Origin: Plantactinospora mayteni
GTDB taxonomy: Bacteria; Actinomycetota; Actinomycetes; Mycobacteriales; Micromonosporaceae
DNA length: 64,000 bases
NCBI RefSeq assembly: GCF_016862935.1
Contig: NZ_BONX01000018.1
Location: 328,314-392,313, forward strand
Direction: 5' to 3'
The notes beneath the pieces are model-generated. The model searched no databases, was not told the origin of the DNA, and worked only from the letters and a program-made list of their open reading frames with translations. Every line of letters starts with the position of its first letter. Positions within the stretch are counted from its first letter, which is position 1. Positions 49,466 to 58,077 of the stretch are shown here, one piece after another. A program made the position numbers and the translations under genes.

Positions 49466-50602
49466 GTGGTGGCGCTATACGTCGATCCGGCCGGACTGCA
49501 CGAGCTGGAGAAGGCTACCGGTCGGCACGTCGAGGATGCCCAGCTCGCCCGGGGGTACTTCGAGAAGCATGGCGACATGGTCTGGGGTGGGCAGGGCATC
49601 ATCAACGCGTTCAACAACACGCACGAGAAGATCAACGGTGATGTCCGTGCCTTCCTCGGCAAGGTGGGCAACGAGACGCTGCCGGGCTTCTCGGCCGGCG
49701 TCGCCGCCGCTCGGAGGTACTACGCCAACAGCGACCAGGCGGCTGCGGACCGGATGGACGGCGCCAGACCAGCCGTCGACCCCGGTCCGGCCCGGCGCGC
49801 CGTGGACCCGATCCCGACCGGCTCGACCGCGACCAGGGTACGGGAGAGCTTCGCCGACGTGACCGAACCGTTCGTGCACCTCACCGAGCCACCGGACTTC
49901 AACCAGCGGATGGCGTTCGAACCGAAGTGGCACGACATGGCGTCCCCGGCCGGGATGATCCGCAATGCCTACTGGGCGGTGACCTGGGCCGCCTGGCAGC
50001 TCGGTCTCTCCGACCGCGCCTACGACCTGTACGAAGGCGTCCTCAAGCCGGTCTGCGGGGACTGGGCCGGTATGGCGAAGGTCGGCTACGCCCTCGAACG
50101 GACCGCCCACTGCCTGCTGGACCTGTCGTCGAACCTCACCTGGGCGGGGCAGTGCACGCCGAACGCCTGGAGCGGCAACGCCGCCGACGCGGCCGTCAGC
50201 ACCATGTACACCATCAACAAGGCGTTGAATGACGCACACGTGGCGATGCTCCAGATGGGCAAGGAGTATTCGAGCGCGGCCGAGGGAGCGTTCGACTTCA
50301 GCGACACCATCGGCAGCCTGATCTCCGAGGCGGCGGACGCCGCGATCACCGGCGCGATGGCCGCCGGCCTGGCCACCGGTTCCGCGTCCACCGGCATCGG
50401 CGCGCCGGTGGCGGTGGTCCTGGGCATCTGGTTCGCCAGCGAGGTGCACACGGTGGTCCGCGCCTGCCGGGAGATCATCCAGCTCGTCGGCAAGCTCGAC
50501 GCGCTCACCTCCAGCCTCAAGGCCTCCGGTGACCAGTTCGGCCGCCTCGACGGCAACTTCCCGCTGCCCACGCTGCCGGCCGTGCCGGCGCTGCCGGCCT
50601 GA
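49466..50602 (+). CDS. Type VII secretion-like (WXG-type) protein
   Basis: 378 residues from GTG 49466 (VVALYVDPAGLHELEKAT; GTG GTG start, so one residue uncertain). Helical segments with WXG-like features: AGVAAARRYYANSDQAAADRMD at residues 78-99 and WSGNAADAAVSTMYTINKALNDAH near 230, followed by a hydrophobic helix pair (ITGAMAAGLATGSASTGIGAPVAVVLG). This resembles LXG/WXG-family ESX substrates of actinobacteria. No ESX machinery is in the window. The downstream small protein may be its chaperone or partner. Confidence 0.7.
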   Translation: MVALYVDPAGLHELEKATGRHVEDAQLARGYFEKHGDMVWGGQGIINAFNNTHEKINGDVRAFLGKVGNETLPGFSAGVAAARRYYANSDQAAADRMDGARPAVDPGPARRAVDPIPTGSTATRVRESFADVTEPFVHLTEPPDFNQRMAFEPKWHDMASPAGMIRNAYWAVTWAAWQLGLSDRAYDLYEGVLKPVCGDWAGMAKVGYALERTAHCLLDLSSNLTWAGQCTPNAWSGNAADAAVSTMYTINKALNDAHVAMLQMGKEYSSAAEGAFDFSDTIGSLISEAADAAITGAMAAGLATGSASTGIGAPVAVVLGIWFASEVHTVVRACREIIQLVGKLDALTSSLKASGDQFGRLDGNFPLPTLPAVPALPA

Positions 50603-51485
50603 CCCACAGGTGAGCCATGACACCTACAGGAGAGCCATGACGGAGGAGCGGAACCCCTCGGCCACCCTCGACCAACTGCTGGACGCGGTCGCCAGGACGT
50701 CGTACGGCGAACTGCTGCACGACGAGCAGCGACGCCGGCACGAGTTGTTCAGGATGATGGCCGACAGCCAGGACCCGATGCTGCGTGAGATGGGCGAGCA
50801 GCTCCGGGACGGACTGGCCCGCCCCCGGGACCTGCTGTCGGTCCCCGGCTACGCCGAAACACTGCTCAACGGATGCCAGCGGCTCGGCGAGAACGGCCCC
50901 GACCTCGACAAGGTCCTCGCGGAGATCGACGAGATCAGCCACCGCGAGCAGGAGGAACGGGAGCAGACCCGCCGGGACGACGAACCGTCGCCCCGGCCCT
51001 GACCTGCGCCAGAAGTACGTGCCCACCCCGACGACACCGGTCCCGCCGACCAGGACGAGCCCTACCCGCAGGCCGGTGTTGTCCACCGGCTCCGGGCTGC
51101 ACATGCCGTCGGCGTAGTCGACGGTGATCCTCGCCCCGACCACCGGCAGCCGGCGGTCGGGGAAGAGGACCCGCTCGATGCCGCAGCTGATCGGGCCGTC
51201 CGGCGTCCGCACCGCGACCACGGCGGTGTCGCCGTCTCCGGGCCGGACCGGCGCGTGGTCGACCACGGTGCCGTCCAGCAGTACCCCGAGCGGCTCCGGC
51301 GCCGGATCTATCGTCAGGCCCGCGATGAGCAGCAGCGGTGCCGCACTGAGACAGAAGACGATCACCGCGCTCCGGAACGAGGGACGGCCGTTATTGATCG
51401 CGCACGCTGCCGGTCTTCCGGGACATGCGGACAGGGTAGGGGCGGGTCGCAAGATCGGGCGGGCCGGCTGGTCGTTCCGGGGCAT
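50517..51485 (-). CDS. Membrane protein with one or two TM segments; end uncertain
   Basis: From ATG 51485 the frame is open for 322 codons to a stop at 50517. The credible part is about the first 165 residues: two hydrophobic stretches (SAVIVFCLSAAPLLLIAGL and VGLVLVGGTGVVGVGTYFW) around an extracytoplasmic beta-rich segment (GDTAVVAVRTPDGPISCGIERVLFPDRRLP). The remainder is antisense to the gene at 50637-51002 and its composition suggests a missing stop codon or a lost 3' end. True end may be near 51000. Related to the Rv1591/DUF3592-type layout only loosely. Confidence 0.6.
   Translation of the reverse strand: MPRNDQPARPILRPAPTLSACPGRPAACAINNGRPSFRSAVIVFCLSAAPLLLIAGLTIDPAPEPLGVLLDGTVVDHAPVRPGDGDTAVVAVRTPDGPISCGIERVLFPDRRLPVVGARITVDYADGMCSPEPVDNTGLRVGLVLVGGTGVVGVGTYFWRRSGPGRRFVVPAGLLPFLLLAVADLVDLREDLVEVGAVLAEPLASVEQCFGVAGDRQQVPGAGQSVPELLAHLTQHRVLAVGHHPEQLVPASLLVVQQFAVRRPGDRVQQLVEGGRGVPLLRHGSPVGVMAHLWVRPAAPARPAAWAAGSCRRGGRTGHRRP
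50637..51002 (+). CDS. Small acidic helical protein, possible partner of WXG-like protein
   Basis: 121 residues from ATG 50637 with AGGAGA upstream and 35 bp after the WXG-like stop. Predicted helical and strongly charged (DEQRRRHELFRMMADSQDP; EISHREQEEREQTRRDDEP). No signal peptide or membrane segment. It lies over the C-terminal coding frame of the opposite-strand gene 50517-51485, whose reading frame here is probably spurious. Function unknown. Confidence 0.72.
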   Translation: MTEERNPSATLDQLLDAVARTSYGELLHDEQRRRHELFRMMADSQDPMLREMGEQLRDGLARPRDLLSVPGYAETLLNGCQRLGENGPDLDKVLAEIDEISHREQEEREQTRRDDEPSPRP

Positions 51486-51516
51486 GTCCGGTCCGTCGCG
51501 CTCATAACATGAAACC

Positions 51517-51750
51517 GTGGAGTGGGTCACCGTACGCTTTCTGGGCGGTCCGGCCGACGGTACCGCCCGGGAGTTGCCGGCCGGGCCCGGCGGCGGTCCG
51601 CCACGACGCTGGATACTGAGCAGCGGTACGGAGGGGCCACCGGATCTCCCCGGCGTGGACCACCTCTACGAACTGCGCCCCCAGCAGGACGGCGACGGCT
51701 GCTGGACGATGGCCTTCGTCCGCTCCGACCCGGTCGGCATGACCGAATAG
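51517..51750 (+). CDS. Small conserved hypothetical protein
   Basis: 77 residues from GTG 51517. Compact beta-rich sequence WVTVRFLGGPADGTARELP with HLYELRPQQDGDGCW and MAFVRSDP near the end. No recognised family. Divergent from the membrane protein gene with a 31-bp spacer, and followed 132 bp later by the sigma factor gene. Confidence 0.7.
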   Translation: MEWVTVRFLGGPADGTARELPAGPGGGPPRRWILSSGTEGPPDLPGVDHLYELRPQQDGDGCWTMAFVRSDPVGMTE

Positions 51751-51882
51751 CGTCGCCGGGCGAGAGAGGCCCGGCGGCACGACGGGAAGTTGACCGTCCC
51801 GGAAAATTGTCGACCGCGGATACAACCACGTGCGGCCCGGCGAGCATCCCAGTGCCGGAATCGTCTCTGGGAGGTCGACCGG

Positions 51883-52542
51883 ATGCAGCCGGACTGGGAG
51901 TACGAGTACGTCGAGTTCGTCACCACCGCGATGCCGAGGATGCGGCGGCTGGCGTACCTGCTCTGCGGTGACGTGCACCGGGCCGACGATCTTGTCCAGC
52001 AGACCTTCACCACGCTCTACGTGCACTGGCCCCGGGTGCGTACCGTCACCCACCTCGACGGGTACGTCCGGACCACCCTGGTCCGGTTCTTCCAGGGCGA
52101 GAAGCGGCGGCCGTGGTCGAGGCGGGTACGCCTCACCGAGTCGCCGCCCGAGCCGCTCCCGAGCAGCGGGCCGGACGTGGAGCAGCGGACGGTGCTGCGG
52201 GCCGCGCTCGACCGGCTGCCCCGGAAGCAGCGCGCCGTGCTGGTGCTGCGCTTCCTCTGCGACCTCTCCGTCGCCGAGGTGGCCGAGACCCTGGGCTGCG
52301 CTCCCGGGACGGTGAAGAGCCAGAGCTTCCACGGACTGGCCACGCTCCGGCGGCTGCTCGACGAGCGGTCGGGGCCGGGCACCTCCGCCGGCCCGGCACC
52401 GGACCCGAGCGCCCGGGCCGGGCCGCCGTCGCCGGCCGCGCCGGCACCCTGGCCGTCGCCGAGCTGGTCCCGCTCGGCGACCTCCACCGGTGTCGCCCCG
52501 GCCACCACCGACCGCTTCCCCCGCCCGACGGACAGGAGATGA
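51883..52542 (+). CDS. SigE-family ECF sigma factor (second copy)
   Basis: 219 residues, ATG 51883 with GGGAGG at eight bases. Region 2: PRMRRLAYLLCGDVHRADDLVQQTFTTLYVHWPRV; region 4: LPRKQRAVLVLRFLCDLSVAEVAETLGCAPGTVKSQSFHGLATL. As with the copy at 18612, a Pro/Ala-rich tail follows region 4 and a membrane-anchored propeller-like protein is encoded next, here one base downstream. Confidence 0.9.
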   Translation: MQPDWEYEYVEFVTTAMPRMRRLAYLLCGDVHRADDLVQQTFTTLYVHWPRVRTVTHLDGYVRTTLVRFFQGEKRRPWSRRVRLTESPPEPLPSSGPDVEQRTVLRAALDRLPRKQRAVLVLRFLCDLSVAEVAETLGCAPGTVKSQSFHGLATLRRLLDERSGPGTSAGPAPDPSARAGPPSPAAPAPWPSPSWSRSATSTGVAPATTDRFPRPTDRR

Positions 52543-52543
52543 G

Positions 52544-53980
52544 ATGGACGACTTCGACGACGACGCGGCCCGTGAGCTGTTGCGCCCGCTCGACGGGGAC
52601 CCGCACCAGCCCTCCACCGTGGAGGTCGACGGCCTGCTCCGGGCTGGCCGGCGCCGGGTCCGCCGCCGTCGGCTGCTGGCCGGCGGCGGGCTGGCCGCGA
52701 CGACCGCCGTCGTCCTGGTGGCGGTCCCGGTCACGCTGGCAGCGGTACGCGACGGCGAGCCCACCGCCCCCGACCCGGATACCGGCCAGGCGGCCCAGCC
52801 CGGCCCGGACCGGGGTGATCCGACCCCGGACGACCGGCACACCGACGGCTCCACCCCGCCACCCGTCCCGACCAGGTGTACGCCGTACCGGCTCCCGCTG
52901 CCCGACGGCGCCACCGAGAGCCAGGTACTCGACGGCGACCCGACCGGGCGCTACCTGGTCGGGGTGGCCCGGGACGCCCGGACGGCGCGTACCTGGACGT
53001 TGCGCTGGGACCGGGGGGTGATGACGGTGCTCGAACCGCCGACCACCGACCCGCCCCGGCTGCTGGTCAACTCGCAGGGGGTGGTCGCGGGTGACGGCCT
53101 CGCGGTGCGGGACGGCACGGCCGTGCAGCTCTCCTGGGTCTACCGGGACGGCCGGTACGTCGACCTGACCGACCCGAACGGGAACCACCTCGGCGGCGTG
53201 CTGGACCTCAACGAACGCGGTGACGTCCTCGGCGGCACCCACACCTTCGCCTACCAGGGCGTGCCGGCCGGCACGAAGGGCGGTCCCACGGGGACCCCGG
53301 CCGGCGGGGCCGGAACGCCGGGTGGGCCGGCCGCGTCGCCGGGCGGCGGGCGCTCCGACGGCTACCTCAACGTGCCGGGGCGCGACCCGCGGATCTGGGC
53401 GCCGGGCGCGGAGCAGAACCCGACCAGGCTGGCGAGCGGCATGGGGTCGCCCAACGCGACCGGAATCGACGACGACGGCACCGTGGTCGGCGGCATTGTC
53501 GAGTACGACTGGTCCGGGGCCGACCGGGCGGCCCGGATGACGGTGTGGGCTCCGGACGGTACGGCGCGCACCCTGGCGCCCCCGCCCCGGCACGGTGCCA
53601 CCACCGCCACCCTGTCGATCCGGGGCGGCTGGGTGCTCGGCTGGTCGGTCGCGCCGTCCGGTGGCGAGGCGAAGTTCGTACCGACCCGGTGGAACCTGCG
53701 TACCGGGGAGGCGACCCCGCTGACCGGGCTGGACTGGGTGACGGCGATCAACCGGTACGGCTGGGTGGCCGGGTTCGTCCGGGACGCGTCCGGCGTCGAG
53801 ACCCCGGCGGTACTGGCCGGTGAGCGGCCACTCGTGCTGCCGTTGCCGGCCGGGGCCGTACCCGGAAAGGAGGGACCGGCGGCGGTGAGCGTCAGCGACG
53901 ACGGCCGGGTGGTCGGCGGGCTCGTCTCGGTCGGCCCGGACGACTCCGCCACCGCCGCCGTCCGCTGGGCCTGCGAATAA
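52544..53980 (+). CDS. Membrane-anchored propeller-like protein (second copy)
   Basis: 478 residues from ATG 52544 with AGGAGA nearby. Cytoplasmic N-terminus of about 45 residues (FDDDAARELLRPLDGDPHQP), basic cluster RRRVRRRR, membrane helix LLAGGGLAATTAVVLVAVPVTLA, Pro/Asp linker, then repeated extracytoplasmic segments typical of beta-propellers (GRYLVGVARDARTARTWTLRW; GIDDDGTVVGGIVEYDW; VSVSDDGRVVGGLVS). Paralogue of the product at 19319-20494 in layout. Probably co-regulated with, and possibly controlling, the adjoining sigma factor. Confidence 0.8.
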   Translation: MDDFDDDAARELLRPLDGDPHQPSTVEVDGLLRAGRRRVRRRRLLAGGGLAATTAVVLVAVPVTLAAVRDGEPTAPDPDTGQAAQPGPDRGDPTPDDRHTDGSTPPPVPTRCTPYRLPLPDGATESQVLDGDPTGRYLVGVARDARTARTWTLRWDRGVMTVLEPPTTDPPRLLVNSQGVVAGDGLAVRDGTAVQLSWVYRDGRYVDLTDPNGNHLGGVLDLNERGDVLGGTHTFAYQGVPAGTKGGPTGTPAGGAGTPGGPAASPGGGRSDGYLNVPGRDPRIWAPGAEQNPTRLASGMGSPNATGIDDDGTVVGGIVEYDWSGADRAARMTVWAPDGTARTLAPPPRHGATTATLSIRGGWVLGWSVAPSGGEAKFVPTRWNLRTGEATPLTGLDWVTAINRYGWVAGFVRDASGVETPAVLAGERPLVLPLPAGAVPGKEGPAAVSVSDDGRVVGGLVSVGPDDSATAAVRWACE

Positions 53981-53984
53981 CCCA

Positions 53985-54023
53985 CTGGTACGGCGGGAGC
54001 CCGGTGTGCTCCCGCCGTACCAG
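53985..54023. terminator. Bidirectional hairpin terminator
   Basis: CTGGTACGGCGGGAGC and GCTCCCGCCGTACCAG form a perfect 16-bp stem with a 7-nt loop between the convergent genes ending at 53980 and 54037. Confidence 0.9.
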
Positions 54024-54036
54024 CCTCCTGATCAGG

Positions 54037-55548
54037 TCAGACGACCTTGATGCTGCTCTGCGCCTCCAACGGGCAGGGCTGGTTGGGGTCGAAGGTGATC
54101 TGGACGGCGCTGGCGACGTAGACGCCGCCGACGGTCTGCGCGGCGATCTCGGCCGGGGTACCCGGCGGCACCAGGTTGACGTCCTGGGCGAAGACGAAGA
54201 CCTTCCAGATGCCCTGCGGCTTCTGCCCGGCCTTCTCCAACTCCGGCAGCGCCTCCCGAAGCAGCAGCCCGGCGGTGTACTCGCCGTCGCCGGCCCGGTC
54301 GTCGTGGCCGACTCCGTCGTCGGTCAGCGGTACCAGGAAGTAGAGCCCCTGCGGCGCCCGGAACAGGGCGAACGCGTACAGCTCCGGACCCTTGTAGGGA
54401 GCCCCGCCGGGGCGGATGAAGGTGGTGCGGGCCCAGAGCAGTCCCGGCGAGGCGACGGTGTCCGGGGTGACGACCTTGACCTCCTCGGTGACGTGCAGGT
54501 TGGTCTGCTGCTCCGACACCCCGTGCTGGTACGTCGCCCCGGTGGTGACCCGCTGGTACGTCCACTCGACATCGGTCCGGTACGCCCGCCCCGCGTGCGG
54601 TTCGTCGAGCAGCCGCCAGTGCACGTCGACCCGTTCGGCGGTGGTCAGCTCGCCCGGGGCGGGCGGGGTGGCCTGCTGCCCCCGCCAGTGCGGGTCGGCG
54701 CCGTCGGCGCACCCCACCACCAGGGCGACCGAGGCGATCCCCCCGGCCACCCCGGCGACGGTGACCCCGCCCTTGAGCCCGTCACCCGGTGCGGGGGTGC
54801 AGCACTGGACGCCGAGCCCGGGGTCGGTCTCCTCGAACTTCCCCTTCACCCCGACGTTGAAGGTGCCGGCGCCGACCGCCGCCGCGATGATCCCGACCAG
54901 GGCGGCAATGGCGAAGACGATCCAGCCGAGGATCTTCCACAGGGGGTCGTCGAACGGCATCTCGCCGTGCGTCCCCGGGTACGCCGGATTCGGCACCCAG
55001 ACCATCGTGCACCCGGTCGGCACGTACGGCCCGGTCCACGGCGGCCGTTCCTTGTCGTCGCCGGGCTTCTCGCCCGGCCACCAGCCGCCCTTGGCCGGCG
55101 GGATGACGGTCGGCTTGGAAAGTTCGAGCCGGCCCTCCGGAATCGTCACCGAGTAGGTGTCGGTGTTCTGGTCGTAGCGGGTCTGTGAGACGAAGATCTG
55201 CCGGATCGACCGGGCCGAGCTGTACCCGTCGGCCCGGGCCACGAAGCTGACCAGCGGTTTGCCGGGTGAGGCGTGCTGGAAGTCGGCCGCCCAGGAGACC
55301 AGCACCGACGCCCCGGCCGGAATCCTCGGGAACGTGTACGTCTGCCCGGTCACCACGATCCCCGGGTCGCCGACGCTCTCCAGATAGAGGGTGACGTTGG
55401 TCAGGTCGCCGCCGGAGGTGTTGGTGTAGTGGCAGGCGATCCGGAGCTTGTAGAGCGCGTTGTCGAAGATGCCGTCCGGCAGCATGGTGCTGGTCAGCGG
55501 CTCGATGGCGAACGGTCGGGTCCCCACCAGCATCGGCGTCGCGCTCAC
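54037..55548 (-). CDS. Unknown protein with internal membrane segments, paired with Tat protein
   Basis: 503 residues; GTG 55548 overlaps the stop of the Tat protein gene. N-terminal Ig-like beta part (LYKLRIACHYTNTSGGDLTNVTLYLESVGDPGIVV), two adjacent hydrophobic segments at about 200-230 (ILGWIVFAIAALVGIIAAAVGAG) and 270-290 (VTVAGVAGGIASVALVVG), then another beta-rich domain (VDVHWRLLDEPHAGRAYRTDVEWTYQRV). No signal peptide. I do not recognise the family. The arrangement suggests a surface or envelope assembly built with the Tat-exported partner. Confidence 0.65.
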   Translation of the reverse strand: MSATPMLVGTRPFAIEPLTSTMLPDGIFDNALYKLRIACHYTNTSGGDLTNVTLYLESVGDPGIVVTGQTYTFPRIPAGASVLVSWAADFQHASPGKPLVSFVARADGYSSARSIRQIFVSQTRYDQNTDTYSVTIPEGRLELSKPTVIPPAKGGWWPGEKPGDDKERPPWTGPYVPTGCTMVWVPNPAYPGTHGEMPFDDPLWKILGWIVFAIAALVGIIAAAVGAGTFNVGVKGKFEETDPGLGVQCCTPAPGDGLKGGVTVAGVAGGIASVALVVGCADGADPHWRGQQATPPAPGELTTAERVDVHWRLLDEPHAGRAYRTDVEWTYQRVTTGATYQHGVSEQQTNLHVTEEVKVVTPDTVASPGLLWARTTFIRPGGAPYKGPELYAFALFRAPQGLYFLVPLTDDGVGHDDRAGDGEYTAGLLLREALPELEKAGQKPQGIWKVFVFAQDVNLVPPGTPAEIAAQTVGGVYVASAVQITFDPNQPCPLEAQSSIKVV

Positions 55549-56582
55549 TTCTCCGCCTCCTTCCCGGCGACCACGGCGAGCGAGATCCCGCCGAGCAGCC
55601 GGTCGCCGTCCTGTTCGAGTACCTCCACGAGCTGGTATTCACCGGCGCCCAACCCGGCGCCGCCGCGTACGGTCAGGTACACCGGGACGCTGCGCTCGGC
55701 CGGTACCTCCACGACCAGCTCCGGGTCGCCGATCCCGTCGCCCGGATCGGTGATCGGCTTCAGCGAGAACCCGACCTCGACCACCGGCTTGCCGACCGGT
55801 CGCCGCTCGGCGAGCCCGAGCGTGTGCAGGGCCTCCTTGGACAGTTCGCCACCGACCTCGGCACGGATCCGGATCTGCTTCGGCGCCCGCTTCGGCGCGC
55901 TGACTGTCAGGGTGAGCTTGAAGTCGGCCTTCTCGGCGCTGGCCAGCGTCAGGTTGCGCTGGGCCACGTTCGGATAGCCGACCGGGTCGACGGCGTCCGG
56001 CAGCGCCGGGTCGCCGGGCAGGCTGGCGACGGCGACGAGGCATTCGTGCCCGTCGTTCACCGTCACCACGTTCCACGGCACCAGGCAGAGCACCTCCTGG
56101 GTTTCGCCGGCGGCGACGTCGGCGAAGGCCGTGCCGATGTGGTTGAGGGTGCTGTAGAACATCTGCACCGACGGGTTGCCCCAGTAGAACTTCACCTGGA
56201 TGCCGATGGCGTCGTCCCGGCCGGTGTTCTGCACCCGGGCCCAGACGTAGGCGACGTCACCGGCGGCCGGCGTACCGGGGGCGCCGTTGGGGTCGGTGCC
56301 GGGTACCGCCCAGATGTCCGGGCTCAGCCACCAGTGCGGCGAGCCGTCCCGGATCAGCAGGTCGGCCCCGGTGGACCGGAGCCGGTGGCCGGCCCCGGAA
56401 CTCGCCCAGGCCGAACCCACCCCGTCGGCGGCCGGACCGCCGCCGTTCGGTGCGGCGCCCGCCGCCGTGCCAGCCAGCGTGGGTACGCCGAGCGAGCCGA
56501 GCGCCACGGCGGCCGTGGTGCCGCCGGAGATGCGGATGATGTCCCGCCGGGAGACCGGCAGGCCCTTCGGATGATCGGTCAT
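55545..56582 (-). CDS. Tat-exported beta-rich protein
   Basis: 345 residues from ATG 56582. Twin-arginine signal: SRRDIIRISGGTTAAVALG followed by a hydrophobic region and AGTAAGA. The mature domain is beta-rich with an Ig-like or CARDB-type segment (DVAYVWARVQNTGRDDAIGIQVKFYWGNP) and ends in a second one (DPELVVEVPAERSVPVYLTVRGG). First gene of a two-gene operon. Function unknown; probably structural or ligand-binding outside the cell. Confidence 0.78.
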   Translation of the reverse strand: MTDHPKGLPVSRRDIIRISGGTTAAVALGSLGVPTLAGTAAGAAPNGGGPAADGVGSAWASSGAGHRLRSTGADLLIRDGSPHWWLSPDIWAVPGTDPNGAPGTPAAGDVAYVWARVQNTGRDDAIGIQVKFYWGNPSVQMFYSTLNHIGTAFADVAAGETQEVLCLVPWNVVTVNDGHECLVAVASLPGDPALPDAVDPVGYPNVAQRNLTLASAEKADFKLTLTVSAPKRAPKQIRIRAEVGGELSKEALHTLGLAERRPVGKPVVEVGFSLKPITDPGDGIGDPELVVEVPAERSVPVYLTVRGGAGLGAGEYQLVEVLEQDGDRLLGGISLAVVAGKEAEK

Positions 56583-57019
56583 GTGGTCCGTTCCCCCTGA
56601 TTGACCAATGCTCGTGGCAGATGGTTGACCGGTTGCGCCTGACGAAGTTGCGCCGAACGAACCCTTTCCACCCGTGCGGCGTGTTGCGCCGCTAACTTCC
56701 ACCTGCGGCCAGGACGGACCACAAGGGGAGTCGAAAGGGTCCAATGGTCCGGCCGCCCTGCTACGAAACAGGGCGGCAGCCATGACAGGAGTGGTCGGAA
56801 GATTGCACGTCTCGGGCGCCCGGCCGGGGGTCAGCCGGTGTCATCGTCGCATGTGGCCAGGGGATGGATGCCGAAGTGTCGGCGTAGTGACTCCGGTCGG
56901 CCAGGGCGCCGGACGAATTGTCCAACGTATTTCCGTCGATCAGGTCAGGAAAAGCGGAAAAGGTGGCCGGTCGCATTTTCCGGGCCGGTGTATATGTGTC
57001 ACCCCGCTCGCCCCGTGTC
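56583..57019. other. Intergenic region upstream of Tat gene
   Basis: About 440 bp without a convincing gene on either strand. It carries the promoter of the Tat/membrane operon. I see no repeat or operator that I can name. Confidence 0.5.
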
Positions 57020-57050
57020 GGCCCCGCCCGGACGGATGACGGGCGGGGCC
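57020..57050 (-). terminator. Hairpin terminator of SGNH gene
   Basis: GGCCCCGCCCG and CGGGCGGGGCC make a perfect 11-bp stem with a 9-nt loop, 14 bp past the SGNH hydrolase stop. Confidence 0.85.
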
Positions 57051-57063
57051 GTGGGCGTACCGG

Positions 57064-57888
57064 TCAGGACTTGCGGGCGGCGGCCCGGAGTGCGGGCTCG
57101 ACGATGCCGGCGTACCCGACGTGTCCGGCCCGGTTCGGGTGGTACGACTCGCCGATCGGGTTGGACGTACCGTTCAGCCACTCCACGTCGTCACAGACCG
57201 CGTGCCCGGTGAACGGACCCCGGGCGTCCACGAAGGCGAACCCGTGTGCGGCGGCCCGGGCGGCGATGGTGGTCGCCAGCAGGTTCGCCGCGGCGTTGAG
57301 TTCGGCCTGCTCACCGGGGGAGATCCGGGCGATGATGTTGCACTCCTCGCCGTTGAAGAGGCGCGGATATCCGACCACCGCGACCCGGGCGTTCGGGGCC
57401 AGGCTGCGGATCCGGGAGTAGAGCTGGTCGAGCCGGCCCGGCAGCGTGTTCCGGATGGTGTTCTCCGCGCTGTCGATCTGCGACCAGCAGGTGGTGGGCC
57501 AGGGCAGCGCGCACTGCACGATCACCGACGACCAGCCGATGTCGTTGCCGCCGGCCTGCACCGTGACGTAGTTGGTGGCCGAGTTGAGGCTGCCGAGCTG
57601 CCCGCTGAGCACGCTGGAGGTGGTGGCTCCGGCGCAGGCCGGGAAGGTGAGCGTGGCGCCGAGCCGGGCGGCGTCGAGTACCGGGTAGGAGTGCCGGGAA
57701 CGCTGGCAGGAGCCGCTGTCCGGGTAGTACTCCCGGGTGCCGGTGCCGGAGGCGTACGAGTCGCCGAGCGCGGTGTAGGTGGTCGCCGCGGCGTGCGCGG
57801 GTGCGGCGGCCAGGCCGACGGTGAGCGTGGTGACGAGTGGGACGGTGATGGCGGCGAGCAGCGGTACCAGGCGACGCGGCAGCGACAT
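57064..57888 (-). CDS. Secreted SGNH/GDSL-family lipase/esterase
   Basis: 274 residues with a Sec signal peptide cleaved near AAPAHAA (residues 25-33). SGNH blocks: ALGDSYASGTG (catalytic Ser), GGNDIGW (block III) and the C-terminal SYHPNRAGHVGYA with catalytic His and Asp nearby. Streptomyces-type secreted GDSL esterase; several Cys likely form disulfides outside the cell. Acts on esters or lipids; substrate unknown. Confidence 0.92.
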   Translation of the reverse strand: MSLPRRLVPLLAAITVPLVTTLTVGLAAAPAHAAATTYTALGDSYASGTGTREYYPDSGSCQRSRHSYPVLDAARLGATLTFPACAGATTSSVLSGQLGSLNSATNYVTVQAGGNDIGWSSVIVQCALPWPTTCWSQIDSAENTIRNTLPGRLDQLYSRIRSLAPNARVAVVGYPRLFNGEECNIIARISPGEQAELNAAANLLATTIAARAAAHGFAFVDARGPFTGHAVCDDVEWLNGTSNPIGESYHPNRAGHVGYAGIVEPALRAAARKS

Positions 57889-58077
57889 GGGGGTGGCCTC
57901 CTGACATAGTCAAATGTAGATGCCAGGTTGGCAGATTCCTGCGCTGCATGGAAGTGCCTGTGTAGGTTTCTTTCCTCGCGTTCACCCCTGGTTCTCGCGT
58001 CCGTCGGATCTCCCGCCGCCCGACGGGTCGAGGCGCGTCCCGGGCGGCGCGGCTCGGCGGGGACTTCCCCGATCGGG

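Noticed and set aside
50637..51002. C-terminal 160 residues of the minus-strand membrane protein as a genuine domain
   Set aside because: That reading is antisense to a well-supported plus-strand gene and has low-information composition.
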